This document shows, piece by piece, positions 16,524 to 30,175 of a DNA stretch of 64,000 nt; positions within the stretch are counted from its first letter, which is position 1, and every line of letters begins with the position of its first letter. The stretch spans positions 1,054,001 through 1,118,000 of the forward strand of contig JADJVA010000020.1 in assembly GCA_016716765.1 (NCBI GenBank). The letters are read 5' to 3'. This DNA comes from Bdellovibrionales bacterium. Lineage in GTDB: Bacteria > Bdellovibrionota > Bdellovibrionia > Bdellovibrionales > UBA1609. The position numbers and the translations under genes were made by a program. The notes beneath the pieces are model-generated. The model did no database searches and was not told where the DNA came from. It saw only the letters and a program-made list of their open reading frames with translations.

Positions 16524-17675
16524 TTACTTTGGACAAGTGACATCTACACTTACTGTCGTTCCTGGTGGTGGCTGAGGATTAAAGGTCAATAATCGCTCAC
16601 TATTTACATTAAAGTTTATTTGAGTCCCTGGGGTCGGGGAAAAGGCCACCTTGATCTTATCATTGGTCGGAACGCATGGAAGTACTTTTATATTGGCATT
16701 TACAGCTGCCAGGTTTCCAATATCTCCCATCTGTGCACCATAGTCTCCTGCACAAATGCTCCCCGAGCGCCCGGCAAGAAAGCTGGAATGTGCCGCCTTT
16801 AACTCAGGATCTTGGTTAGCATTTGCAAGCCTGGCGTACTGATAACCATAATACCCTTTCACTCCCGTTTGACTATTCTGAATGTTAAAGCAAGAAGTGT
16901 CTCCTGGCTGAATAATAATAGTATGGACGCTCACCGTCTTGCTGGCCCCCAACTGGGTATGAATTTTTTGTGCAAAAGTCAGGGGCAGATCATAGGTTTC
17001 GAGAGGATACCCAGATATATTGCCCCCATTTGTTCGCTCATCTTCATCCGACAGAATGACGACAGCCAAATGCGAATCACTCCGAAAAAATTTCCCATCT
17101 GCCTGATCCAAAGCCATATTGAGAGCAAATATTCCACGTTCATCGCCCGAGGGACATGCGCTTCCTGTTGCGGTATCACAGTCCGAGGTTTCGTTTCGTT
17201 TTATCGTTTCCCTAAATTTCTGAACCACTTCAGGAGTATTGGCGCTGATAAGCGTATCGCCGTTCGAAAACTTCAGAAACTTTCCATCTTGAAAGGCTCC
17301 GTTGCCGTTTGCTTTCCGAGGGGCACTATTACCGGGGCTGGAGGAAATATCTGTTGTGACAATTGCAATTTGATAGTCTAGACCTGAGATTTCGTTCAGT
17401 AAGTTTGGAAATCGATCAGCCATAGAAGTCTGTTCGACATACATGGATCCAGAATTGTCATCAACGAAGAGTATGTCCATTCTACCAACCTTGAACTCAA
17501 AATGGTAATTCAGCCAACCTGGGGCCTCAAAACAGGAACTGTTAGTCGGATCACTATTTGCCTCCGCACATTGATCACTGGGAACCGACTGAAACTTAAC
17601 GTCGGAGCATCCCACATAGATAGTGATTGCGGTCATTACTATAAGGTGTCTGCTGTATTTTCTAATAAAACTCAT
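16524..17675 (-). CDS. Secreted von Willebrand factor A-type protein, probable lipoprotein
   Basis: 383 residues. The N-terminal signal ends in an imperfect lipobox (IYVGC, Cys23). A VWA-like domain begins near 65 with RMDILFVDDNSGSM, giving the MIDAS pattern DxSxS (Asp73, Ser75, Ser77), and continues with YQIAIVTTDISS and HLAVVILSDEDER. Eight or so further cysteines suggest disulphides, consistent with export. The C-terminal part (KIKVAFSPTPGTQINFNVNSERLLTFNPQPPP) looks like a beta-sandwich. VWA proteins of this kind bind metal and protein partners on the cell surface. An AGGAAGG ribosome site precedes the ATG. It ends 11 bases from the convergent regulator gene. Confidence 0.72.
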   Translation of the reverse strand: MSFIRKYSRHLIVMTAITIYVGCSDVKFQSVPSDQCAEANSDPTNSSCFEAPGWLNYHFEFKVGRMDILFVDDNSGSMYVEQTSMADRFPNLLNEISGLDYQIAIVTTDISSSPGNSAPRKANGNGAFQDGKFLKFSNGDTLISANTPEVVQKFRETIKRNETSDCDTATGSACPSGDERGIFALNMALDQADGKFFRSDSHLAVVILSDEDERTNGGNISGYPLETYDLPLTFAQKIHTQLGASKTVSVHTIIIQPGDTSCFNIQNSQTGVKGYYGYQYARLANANQDPELKAAHSSFLAGRSGSICAGDYGAQMGDIGNLAAVNANIKVLPCVPTNDKIKVAFSPTPGTQINFNVNSERLLTFNPQPPPGTTVSVDVTCPK

Positions 17676-18064
17676 ATTTGAGCCTTCCTGCTATTACACC
17701 TCCCTAAGTCCAATTGTTGTGCCATTTTGGCTCAATTCATAAGGCATTGTTTTTATTGATATTTTTTAAACCATCTGAGTTCCTCATTCCAATTAAGAGA
17801 TGTAAACGAACATGAAATGAGCCAATAATTGTCCCATATTACGACATAACTCTTCGCCCCTTTAGAGAAACCAATTCTCTTCTCCATCACATTGCCGGGC
17901 GAACCAGCAGCGAGTTGTAAAATCCCCTCAAACATTCAATTTGCTGAATACTTCAGCGGCCTTACAGAGACCTAAGTCCACTATAGCGGAGTTGGAGCTT
18001 GGCATTCTAAGGTCCAATTGAGAAAATCAGTCACCACCCCAGCAAGGAAAGAGAAAAAAACTCA
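17676..18064. other. 389-base divergent gap between the VWA gene and a small membrane protein gene
   Basis: Holds the start regions of both flanking genes and the sigma-54-like site described separately. A 60-codon minus-strand frame (17753-17935) is present but has no family resemblance or ribosome site that would support it as a gene. Confidence 0.4.
17710..17724 (-). promoter_or_regulatory. Candidate sigma-54 (-24/-12) promoter for the VWA protein
   Basis: On the minus strand TGGCAC, five bases, then TTGGA (17724 to about 17709) closely fits the sigma-54 pattern TGGCAC-N5-TTGCA with one change in the -12 element. It sits about 35 bases ahead of the gene start, so the transcript would begin just before the AGGAAGG ribosome site. 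The window encodes RpoN. Confidence 0.4.
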
Positions 18065-18703
18065 ATGCCCAAGTCACGGCTCCTCAAGACGTTGAAAGCA
18101 ATTAACAATATTGCTCCCCTCATAGTTATCTTTCTCGCTCTCGGTTGGACCTTGAGTTCCCTCTTGACTCAAGCGCAGTTTCTCAACTCAACTCAAGTAG
18201 AAAGACTTCAATCTCTATGGAACCAAGATGTTACTGATTTGGAGAATGCAAAAGCCCTTCCTGAGGGATGGTATCGTATCAAAAGTATAGAATTCTATTC
18301 GGGAGACAATGGGGCCCAAAAATGGATTGATGAAAAGCTGCGTCCACCTCAAAAAACACTACCTAATGGCACGCACAGATTGGAGATTCTACTCCTATCA
18401 TTTGAAGATAAGGGAAAAATCGGTGCTATCGTCCAGTACAATTTGGTTGATATAAAAACTCAAAATATGGAATGGGAACTCGGTCGAACATTCTACCTAA
18501 ATAGCAATAAAAATGAATGGATTGAATGGTATGAAGAAAAAAAGGAGAGTATTCAAAATCATTTTGCCCACTATCTTCCTATTACTCAAAATCCACCAAA
18601 TCAAAATTCTTCTCTCTCTCATCCATCGGCGCCAAAAGTACCAAATACACCGCCATCAAAGAATTCAGCGCCATTAAGGGAAGAAAAAACATCCGACAAA
18701 TAA
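18065..18703 (+). CDS. Single-span membrane protein with Pro/Ser-rich tail, unknown function
   Basis: 212 residues, not recognised. One membrane segment near the N-terminus (about 17-35, PLIVIFLALGWTLSSLL) is followed by an extracytoplasmic mixed alpha/beta region (about 45-165) and a low-complexity tail rich in Pro, Ser and Asn (from about 178). The region from 90 to 160 (NGTHRLEILLLSFEDKGKIGAIVQYNLVD and GRTFYL) has the alternating pattern of a small beta-rich domain. AAGGAAAG precedes the start. It lies alone between the VWA gene and the rrn operon terminator, convergent with the rrn operon. Confidence 0.55.
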   Translation: MPKSRLLKTLKAINNIAPLIVIFLALGWTLSSLLTQAQFLNSTQVERLQSLWNQDVTDLENAKALPEGWYRIKSIEFYSGDNGAQKWIDEKLRPPQKTLPNGTHRLEILLLSFEDKGKIGAIVQYNLVDIKTQNMEWELGRTFYLNSNKNEWIEWYEEKKESIQNHFAHYLPITQNPPNQNSSLSHPSAPKVPNTPPSKNSAPLREEKTSDK

Positions 18704-18739
18704 TCTCTGAATAAATATTTCAATACAAATTTTAGACAT

Positions 18740-18775
18740 AAAAAAAACCCAACCGGTTTTCACCGATTGGGTTCA
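18740..18775 (-). terminator. Intrinsic terminator of the rrn operon
   Basis: On the minus strand AACCCAATCGG - short A-rich loop - CCGGTTGGGTT is followed by a run of T. The 11-bp stem plus T-tract just beyond 5S rRNA is a textbook rho-independent terminator. Confidence 0.85.
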
Positions 18776-18784
18776 AAAAAAGAG

Positions 18785-18901
18785 CTGGCATCGTGCTACT
18801 CTCCCACAGGGTTACCCCTGCAATACCATCGCCGCTGGCGGGCTTAACTTCTGAGTTCGGAATGGGATCAGGTGTACCCCCGCCGCTAGAGACACCAGCA
18901 A
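18785..18901 (-). rRNA. rrf: 5S ribosomal RNA
   Basis: About 117 bases recognisable on the minus strand by the conserved core CCCATTCCGAACTCAGAAGT and the closing stem GCTGG near 18900 pairing with CCAGC near 18786. It is the last RNA of the operon, about 65 bases after 23S, and precedes the intrinsic terminator. Ends are estimated to within a few bases. Confidence 0.92.
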
Positions 18902-18965
18902 AACTGCTTAAATTTTCATATCCAATTGCACTCAAGTCATTCTTAGCAAGAATATACCTAAAGTT

Positions 18966-21960
<2,995 letters not shown>

Positions 21961-22022
21961 AATAGGTATTTACCTTGCTAAAAACTAAAACTAAATTAAG
22001 CAATTTCTAATATCTAAATCAC

Positions 22023-22046
22023 AATCTATTTAATTTTCAAAGATCA
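22023..22046 (-). promoter_or_regulatory. boxA-like antitermination site before 23S
   Basis: On the minus strand TGATCTTTGAAAATTAAATAG closely repeats the sequence GATCTTTGAAAACTGAATAG found before 16S. Repetition at the two places where rrn boxA elements are expected supports an Nus-factor antitermination role. Confidence 0.6.
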
Positions 22047-22101
22047 ATTCAAACTTTCCAAGCTCATCATGTAATCATCCAAAACAAATTGGCGAATTAC
22101 A

Positions 22102-22178
<77 letters not shown>

Positions 22179-22209
22179 AAGTCACCTGAACGAGTTCACT
22201 CTCTCAAAA

Positions 22210-22240
22210 CTAAACAGCTAGTCAAAGGTCTTGGGTTGAC
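22210..22240 (-). ncRNA. 3' arm of the 16S precursor processing stem
   Basis: Downstream of the 16S 3' end the transcript reads CCCAAGACCTTTGACTAGCTGTTTAG. It can pair with the leader arm at 23918-23952 (CTGAATAGCTAGTCAAA...TTTTGGGT), forming the long stem normally cut by RNase III around 16S rRNA. Pairing was worked out by eye and includes a few G-U pairs and a bulge. Confidence 0.6.
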
Positions 22241-22274
22241 CATAGAATGGAGACTTTCTTACGAAAATCTCTGC

Positions 22275-23797
<1,523 letters not shown>

Positions 23798-23917
23798 AAA
23801 ATGAAATTCAAATTTCAACAACAAGAGCGTAATCTGCCTCCAAATTTTTGGAGCTTAATATACGCTTGCTTAAAAAATTGACCCTTACAGTTGTAACTAT
23901 TTCTAGCTACTTCTGAA

Positions 23918-23966
23918 GGGACCCAAAACCATTATTTTGACTAGCTATTCAGTTTTCAAAGATCGA
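23918..23966 (-). promoter_or_regulatory. 16S leader: boxA-like site and 5' processing arm
   Basis: On the minus strand GATCTTTGAAAACTGAATAG (about 23947-23965) matches the boxA-like site before 23S. The following GAATAGCTAGTCAAAATAATGGTTTTGGGT is the 5' arm that pairs with 22210-22240 to form the 16S processing stem. Confidence 0.6.
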
Positions 23967-23982
23967 AATTCGAGAGGCTGAG

Positions 23983-24035
23983 AAAATAGGGCAATGAGGC
24001 GATTAGGTCAATAGTCTTTTTTATTTTAATTGGAA
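23983..24035 (-). promoter_or_regulatory. rrn operon promoter with UP-like element
   Basis: On the minus strand TTGACC (24006-24011), a 17-base spacer and TATTTT (23983-23988), preceded by an A/T-only-like tract at 24012-24035 (AATTAAAATAAAAAAGACTA) as expected for an rRNA UP element. The predicted start lies just before the boxA-like leader site. Confidence 0.7.
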
Positions 24036-24492
24036 TTCTGGAATATTTATTTTCAAAGGAGAGTTAGTCTTTTTTAATCCAATATAAGCCATTGATTTTA
24101 CGATGTTTTATGAATTTTGCTGGACAGGGCAGCTTCAAGAGCGGTGAGTCGATAACACTCGACATGGTGTGTTTTCTGCTCACCAGTGCGATTTCTTGAG
24201 CTCTCTTCTCAAATTGCGCGAAGCGGCACTTTCTTCTTTTTTGAAAATTGCTGAGGCTCAAGGCTCAATCTTGAAACGTGATTCTCACCTACTGTGGATA
24301 GACGGCATCCGTAACGGATGGTGTGCGTATCGGGGTCCCGCTTGAATGACAAATTTTGCCCATCGGTGACATTTCACGTGAGTCCTGTTTTGTTTTCCCG
24401 CATTTTCCGTCTAGACAATAATCCTGAATTGAAATGCAGATGGGGCGTCTTTTGCATACCAACCTGCAACTAACCCATTTCTTGAGGATCAC
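24036..24492. other. Intergenic stretch between the rrn promoter and the secreted-protein operon
   Basis: No convincing gene. A 65-codon minus-strand frame (24064-24261) and a 67-codon one (24289-24492) lack family resemblance. A 15-base perfect palindrome with one central base, CATCCGT-A-ACGGATG at 24306-24320, could be an operator for the plus-strand operon starting at 24493. Confidence 0.35.
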
Positions 24493-25493
24493 ATGTTGAG
24501 CGTGGAACAGATAGTCTCGAAGCTAGCCCGTGCAGCAGTTTGTCTCATTCTTTGTCAAACTGGTTTGGCCGAAGATCAGAACGAAAACCCCATAATTGTT
24601 AAAAAGGTTGGTGAACCCGTTATCATACAGTTGGCGAACGGCAACACTGTTGAACTGAAACAAGTGGAAAGGTTGATCCCTTTGTCGTCAACGATCACTC
24701 TCTCTGAAAATTCTTGTTCCAACAAACTGGGATTGAAATGGGGATACGTGGTTCCAGTCGTCGTAAAAGCTTGATTCCCATCTGGAAGACCCACCCTTCA
24801 AAGCAAGGTGAATTGGTAACTAGATTCAACACAGATGAAAAAAAGTATGAGGTCGCATCCGAAACCTCACTGCAGTCGAGAAATGGCAGAAGTAGTTTTT
24901 TTGAAGCGGACTTGGCGAGAATGATTTCACAAGACATACAAGTTCAAGAGATTCAAAGAATCGCCGTTGAAAACCCTTCTGCTGTCGGTTGGTTTGAATG
25001 TAAAGAATCATGTGAAGGCGTCTTGCCTAAAGACGTCACGGCCCTTCTTTGGGACGAGAATTTCGAGATGGAAAATCGCGAGCTCGACCTAACTCGAAAG
25101 TCACAGACCACTGCAGTCAATCAAATCACGAGCCGCTTTGAAGGCATACCACTTAAGGTCAGTGGCAACCGGATCGAGTTCGGGCGTCCACGCAAGGCAT
25201 ATGGCGTCATCTCCGCATTTCTTCCAATGGGCGTAACTTATCAAATCCAGCTCAGCTTCCAAGCCCCAAATCTCGTTGATCCAGATGATGATCTCTGTCA
25301 GATGAAATGGGACATGGATTTTACAAGTATTTTCACCGAGTTTACACAAGCGCTTAACCAAGTCAGAGACACCGAAAGGATTAACCTACTGGAGTTAACA
25401 AATTACTCATTTCGAGCCGAGGACGAAGCAAATGCTTCCTTCAATGGGTTGTTTTCAGATTGGACGTACAGAGGAGAGGAGTACAAGAAATGA
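24493..25493 (+). pseudogene. Secreted protein of unknown function, split by a -1 frameshift
   Basis: Two overlapping frames make one protein. The first (24493-24774) has GAGG before its ATG, a signal peptide ending near LAEDQ, and then runs VGEPVIIQLANGNTVELKQVERLIP to a stop. The second continues naturally as SLIPIWKTHPSKQGELVTRFNTDEKKYEV and on to 25493. Adding one A to the AAAA run at about 24767-24770 joins them into roughly 333 residues (VVVK then SLIPIWK). No known family is recognised; the product is exported and its C-terminal half is mixed alpha/beta with the paired cysteines of a GWFECKESCEG motif. Either a damaged gene or a homopolymer sequencing error. Its stop overlaps the next start (ATGA). 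Confidence 0.65.
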
Positions 25494-26995
25494 AATTCCT
25501 CATTTCTTTCGCCGTGGGTTTGGTGATAACTACCTCATCTATTGCCAAGCCGTTGAGCACGGAAGGCTACCTCACCAAAATTTCGGAGCGCTTAACAGGA
25601 AAATGGCCCTCACCACATGAGTTTTCAAAGCTCAAAAACGAAAAGTTGCGAACGGGCTGTTCTCAAGTGCCTTGCCTACAAGACTTCTTTCGGACGTATA
25701 TTCGCGAAAAAATGGACTCCGGCGATTTTTACTCGGAGGCCGTTCTTAAAACTTACGAGCGCTTTGGGTTGAGAGCACCCGAGCGCCCACCGTTTCCAAT
25801 AGATGGGAATGGAATCACTTCTTTTTATAATGATTCGACTGAAGATCTTCTCATCTACCGAGTCTTTAAGCTCAATCGTCCAATTGATGAGTTATTCACT
25901 AGTCAGGTCTATTGGCGCAGATTTGTCCCTAGTGACGGGCCCTTTGCCGACTACATTGGGCTTGATATTGACGGCAAGCGCGAAAGTGCCATTCAGGAGA
26001 TGGGCGAGGACGAGCGTAAGCGGTATCCGGAAATCAGCAGTCTTGTTCCTCAGGTGATAGACCTCAACGGTCATCCCAATATAGCTGGACTCTTTTCTAC
26101 CAAGCGCTTTTTGGAACGCTACTGGAATAGTCCGGCCAACGGCAATCGCAAACGTGCGGCAGCTATCTTCAAAATCATGCTCTGTGACCAAATGGCACCC
26201 GCACTCGAGCGTGACCAGCAGCAAGGGCGCGAAGAGGCATTGGCTCTCGGCGTGAGCGAGGCACAAACCACAGTTCGTAGCCTTGAGGAAATTCACCGCA
26301 CCCGCCACGCCAATCAGAAGGACTGTCGGCAATGCCACATGCGCCTTGATCCGATGGCGCGAACTATGCGCCCTCTTGAACTTGGCGTAGCGGCATTCCC
26401 TTCACCTGGGAATCTCAAGTTCTACAATTCCTTTGATGATATCCAAGACATTCCCGTCAAGAATTTCTCGGATTTGATCAGGAAAGCGACGCAACAGCAA
26501 AAATACCTCGATTGCCAGCTCAATTGGCTAGTGACATGGATAATGGGGAGGGACGTGAACATCCATCCCGTCCGGTTTGCAACACTCATTGAGGACTTCG
26601 AGAAATCTGGCCGCAATATTAAATCATCAGTTGAAAACCTCCTTTTGTCTCCCGAATTCCAGGGAATTCCCAGCCAATTTGAGGAACCAACCTCGTTGAC
26701 CAAATCGAATGTCGTATTTGAGGAATGTCAGTTCTGTCACGGATCGTTCCTGAAAACTCGGGGTGACAAGTTAAAACTGAACCTCGCAAAGATTGCGGTT
26801 GCTTTGGACTTGACCAATGACGGCGCGAACCGAACCATGCCGCCCAAGAGCCATTGGTGGGAACCGACAGAACAAGAAGTCCAAGATGTGAAGACTTGGA
26901 TCCAAGAAGGTGCACCGCTCGTTAAAGGAGAACATCCGATCCTGAGCCCCGATGAAATTCAGCGTCTCTTGCAAAATCCAAGGAGTAAGAAATGA
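25490..26995 (+). CDS. Secreted cytochrome-c-like protein (DUF1592/DUF1588/DUF1585 type)
   Basis: 501 residues from the ATG at 25490, with GGAG upstream and a signal peptide (FLISFAVGLVITTSSIAKP). The segment HRTRHANQKDCRQCHMRLDPMARTM (about 269-293) has the CxxCH and DP pattern of DUF1588-type domains known from Planctomycetes, myxobacteria and relatives; ENLLLSPEFQ follows as in the C-terminal member of that group. An additional C-terminal domain has a second CxxCH (413-417, CQFCH) and PPKSHWWEPTEQEVQDVKTWIQEGAP, resembling a small cytochrome c. It probably binds two haems in the periplasm. Function of the family is not established. Coupled at both ends by ATGA overlaps. Confidence 0.72.
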   Translation: MKFLISFAVGLVITTSSIAKPLSTEGYLTKISERLTGKWPSPHEFSKLKNEKLRTGCSQVPCLQDFFRTYIREKMDSGDFYSEAVLKTYERFGLRAPERPPFPIDGNGITSFYNDSTEDLLIYRVFKLNRPIDELFTSQVYWRRFVPSDGPFADYIGLDIDGKRESAIQEMGEDERKRYPEISSLVPQVIDLNGHPNIAGLFSTKRFLERYWNSPANGNRKRAAAIFKIMLCDQMAPALERDQQQGREEALALGVSEAQTTVRSLEEIHRTRHANQKDCRQCHMRLDPMARTMRPLELGVAAFPSPGNLKFYNSFDDIQDIPVKNFSDLIRKATQQQKYLDCQLNWLVTWIMGRDVNIHPVRFATLIEDFEKSGRNIKSSVENLLLSPEFQGIPSQFEEPTSLTKSNVVFEECQFCHGSFLKTRGDKLKLNLAKIAVALDLTNDGANRTMPPKSHWWEPTEQEVQDVKTWIQEGAPLVKGEHPILSPDEIQRLLQNPRSKK

Positions 26996-27801
26996 CAATC
27001 CGCCAGTTTGCCATGATTTTTTCATCTGCGGTGATCGCATCCCAGGTCTCTGCTTTTTCAAAAAAGCCAGAGGCGAATCGGATGCGAAATTCGCTGCCTA
27101 ATACTGCGAGTTTTGAGGAAAATTATGAAAGATTTCCGTCACCCTATGGAGTAATACAACAATTTCAGCGCATTTTCCCGGTGATAAATGACTATGTTAG
27201 GTCATCGTCCTGCTTGAGGATCGATGAGAAATCCGCTCCCGTTATCGGAGCCATTGATCCCCTTCAAGGCAGTGCTTTGGAAAAGGAGCCCGGAGCCCTT
27301 TTTTATCAGTTCTATCAAGATTGTGTCTACGAGTTATCGAAGAGCACATTTATGGACCAAATGCTTGCACACCAGAATTCGCAATTGATTCTTGGCAACG
27401 AACTGGACGCAGCGATCTCAAAGCGCTTGGAAAAATTTCCTTGCGATCAAGAAATGGGATTGGCTGAGGCTTGCGCCTATTCTGAGAGACAAACAAAAAA
27501 ATGGGCCTTTTGGACTCGCGTTCAGTTTCACAGTCTTGATATGGATTTGCGTCTTTCTATGATGAGCCAATTTATCGAATTCCTCATCGGACCAGAAGAG
27601 ATTCTGGAGGAGCGGAGCTACATCGGCCAGAAGACAGTTTTCGGTTTGTCGATCGCACACAAAGGTGAGCTTGCCCGCTTTATTTTAAAACAACTTGCCG
27701 ATCTTGAAAGTCGTGACGGAAACGCAAAGTCGCCACTCGTTTATGAAATTTATGCCGAAACTGCGATCTTGCTACGCTTGGGGCCGGTATTGCAGGTTTG
27801 A
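26992..27801 (+). CDS. Secreted protein of unknown function in the cytochrome/DUF1501 operon
   Basis: 269 residues with an N-terminal signal peptide (QFAMIFSSAVIASQVSAFS). No family is recognised. The mature part is predicted to be mostly helical and contains several cysteines (SSSCLRID, YQDCVYEL, FPCDQEMGLAEACAY) that could form disulphides in the periplasm. It overlaps the cytochrome-like gene by four bases and is followed after 13 bases by the DUF1501 gene, so all are co-translated. By position it is probably an accessory subunit of whatever the cytochrome-like and DUF1501 proteins form. Confidence 0.6.
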   Translation: MTIRQFAMIFSSAVIASQVSAFSKKPEANRMRNSLPNTASFEENYERFPSPYGVIQQFQRIFPVINDYVRSSSCLRIDEKSAPVIGAIDPLQGSALEKEPGALFYQFYQDCVYELSKSTFMDQMLAHQNSQLILGNELDAAISKRLEKFPCDQEMGLAEACAYSERQTKKWAFWTRVQFHSLDMDLRLSMMSQFIEFLIGPEEILEERSYIGQKTVFGLSIAHKGELARFILKQLADLESRDGNAKSPLVYEIYAETAILLRLGPVLQV

Positions 27802-27814
27802 GAGAGGATCAGTC

Positions 27815-29205
27815 ATGTCAGATCGTCGCGAATTCTTAAAAAATATTGGTGGGCTGACTTGCCTGTCGGCCTTTGAGCACCTCGTACCTCCTTCATTGTC
27901 TTCACTTGTTTTAGGTGCTCAACGGGCCTTGGCGTCAGGACAGACTGATCCAAGTGCTCGCTTTGTGCTGTTCCGAGTGCATGGAGCTATGGACTCCACT
28001 TTGGGACTTCACCCACACCTTGGCTCTATACAAGGGATTGATCCCCAGGATTTGTTTCTTGGGTATGAAGGTGAAAACCAGCCACTCGAGAAAGTGGATG
28101 GCACTCAGATTTCACTCGGTCCATCCGCTCGTGCAATAGCACCTTTCGCCAAAGAGATGGCCATCTTGCGCGGGATTTACGTTGGACCCAACGACCTTGG
28201 CCACCCATTTGCTATTCAACATATGTCGAGTGGCCGCACTCAAGAATCAGCACCTCATTTTAGCGCCTATATCGGAAATCAGTTCGCTCACACAGGTGCA
28301 TACGTCGTAACCAATTCCCCCCTTCAAACTGGCCATATCACATCTTTCCCAACGCTGCTGACCTCCGTCTTAAGGGAACAATTGATCAATATGGCTCACG
28401 GGACGAAAAGTTCAACACTGTCAGTTTACGTAAACTCAAAACAAAGTGTGACACGCTTTCTCGATCTCCAAGGACAGACCGAGAAGTTGGCTCGTTTTGT
28501 TGAGATTCTGGGTCATCAGGAAGGTGAACTTGACCAGCAGGAGTATGATCAACAAATTCGCAGAGGCGCTTCCCCCTCCATGGCCAGCGCGAGGGCCAAA
28601 GCTAAAAATTTGAAAGATGAGGATCTCGCTTTTGCAAGTCTTTATTCCGGCATCGCAAGGGTCGCTCAAATTGATCTGCGTACGGAAGAGGAACAGACCC
28701 TTGATACTCACGTCCAGCACGCGGAGACACATCTTGCCGCTCAAAGAAAACGCTGGGAACGCATTGCCAAATTTTTGGGCAACTTGCGACAGCATGATCT
28801 CCTGAAACAAACGCTCGTTGTGGTCGTGAGTGAGTTCAATCGCACGCCTGGACTCAACGCGAACGGCGGCAAGGATCATAATTACAGCGACAATGCTGTG
28901 GCTCTATTTGGCCGCGGAGTCAACGGAGGGACTGTCATTGGTGATCGGAGCCTTTTAAACGAAGCGATGGGTTTCCCTACGCTTTCTGGGCCGGGTCCTT
29001 CATTGACTTCGACTCAGGGGAGGTCGTCCCAATCAGCAAAGAGCTATGGCAGTCGGAGGGGCGCGCCACAGCAATACCGCAAAACGTAAATTTGATTCGT
29101 CCTGGGGATCTTTGGGCCTCGGTGATCCAGAGTCTCGACCCCAAGATGACGCGCTTAGCTCCCGATTCCTCACTCGGCATTCCGAGAATCTTTCACCGCA
29201 GTTAG
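27815..29205 (+). pseudogene. DUF1501-type Tat-exported protein with a -1 frameshift near its 3' end
   Basis: The start at 27815 (GAGAGGATC upstream) gives MSDRREFLKNIGG, a twin-arginine export signal, followed by a DUF1501-like body (FVLFRVHGAMDSTLGLHPHLG, RGIYVGPNDLGHPFAIQHMSSGR, VVVVSEFNRTPGLN, GGKDHNY). DUF1501 is a sulfatase/phosphatase-superfamily relative. The reading frame as given ends at 29089 with an implausible tail, whereas the -1 frame continues as YAFWAGSFIDFDSGEVVPIS and IRPGDLWASVIQSLDPKMTRL to TAG at 29205. Adding one G in the GGG at 28969-28971 restores a product of about 463 residues. A real disruption or a homopolymer error. Confidence 0.72.
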
Positions 29206-29292
29206 GATGTGACACATTGCGCTAGACCATCGGATCAATGCAGCCTGGGTTACCGATTCGTCTGTGATTTCTTTGAAATTTCAAGGATTCTT

Positions 29293-29368
<76 letters not shown>

Positions 29369-29507
29369 ACTTGTATTTAAGAGACGGTGGCAACATTGCC
29401 CAATTTAATCTGCGCGGTCAATAGGAAATAATTATCGTGATGATCCCATTTTGCCGGCCTGCTTTAATTTTTGAAAAAGGGCGAAAATGGGGGCTAAATT
29501 CAAATAT

Positions 29508-30047
29508 TCAGGCTGAGTGTTTGCTGTTGACGTGGCTGATTCGGGTCAGCCATATCCTTTCCGACGAGAGATCAAAGCCGATGGCTTCGCCGCCCTCTAG
29601 AACGCTTCCAAAGACACGCCTCAAAATCTCTAACTCTTCGACTTGCGTCGCTCCAGAGCTGAGGGATTCCTCAATGGCGTCAACAACACTGATCAGGTCT
29701 GGGGTTGTCACCACAGAAGGTAGCTTTGCCATGTCGAGGCCCGGATTCACTGCGGGCTTGAATCCAACTAAACTTTCAGTTAATAAGATTTTCTTTCCTG
29801 AGTTAAAATTTATCTGTAGAAACGGATTTCCATCAGCGTCTGCTCGAGGAATCACTTCTTCGATTTCAGCCACCGGAAAACTGATGCTTTTGCCATCTGC
29901 TTTCTGAAATATCTTGAGAACAGAAGAAGAAGAGCCCTGATTGACCAAACCATCAGAATCTTCGATGTAATCAAGAATTTCAATCGCTGTTGGGTGCGGC
30001 CCAGCGGGCTTTTCTCTTTTTTTCAAAAACACAATCTCCTCAAGCAA
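29508..30047 (-). CDS. Conserved-looking hypothetical protein
   Basis: 179 residues, not recognised, no signal peptide or membrane segment. An acidic, soluble protein with a central beta-rich part (SISFPVAEIEEVIPRADADGNPFLQINFNSGKKILLTESLVGFKP) that could be a small PilZ-like or CheW-like barrel, followed by a helical region (ISVVDAIEESLSSGATQVEELEILRRVFGS) and a final beta segment (GEAIGFDLSSERIWLTRIS). It faces the cupin gene divergently. No operon partner gives a hint to function. Confidence 0.55.
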   Translation of the reverse strand: MLEEIVFLKKREKPAGPHPTAIEILDYIEDSDGLVNQGSSSSVLKIFQKADGKSISFPVAEIEEVIPRADADGNPFLQINFNSGKKILLTESLVGFKPAVNPGLDMAKLPSVVTTPDLISVVDAIEESLSSGATQVEELEILRRVFGSVLEGGEAIGFDLSSERIWLTRISHVNSKHSA

Positions 30048-30175
30048 AAGAATCCTGTCTGTTTTTCGACTTCTGCCCCTAAGACTTGAGGTTTTCTATT
30101 ATTTTTGGTTTATTGTCCTGTGTCCGATTACGACGTTTCAAGGTGGAACAATATTCCTCAAGTTTGGAGTAGCTG

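Noticed and set aside
17753..17935. 60-codon minus-strand frame in the gap
   Set aside because: No ribosome site or recognised family; kept only as part of the gap description.
24064..24261. 65-codon minus-strand frame upstream of the rrn promoter
   Set aside because: Basic, no family, no clear start signal; cannot be supported as a gene.
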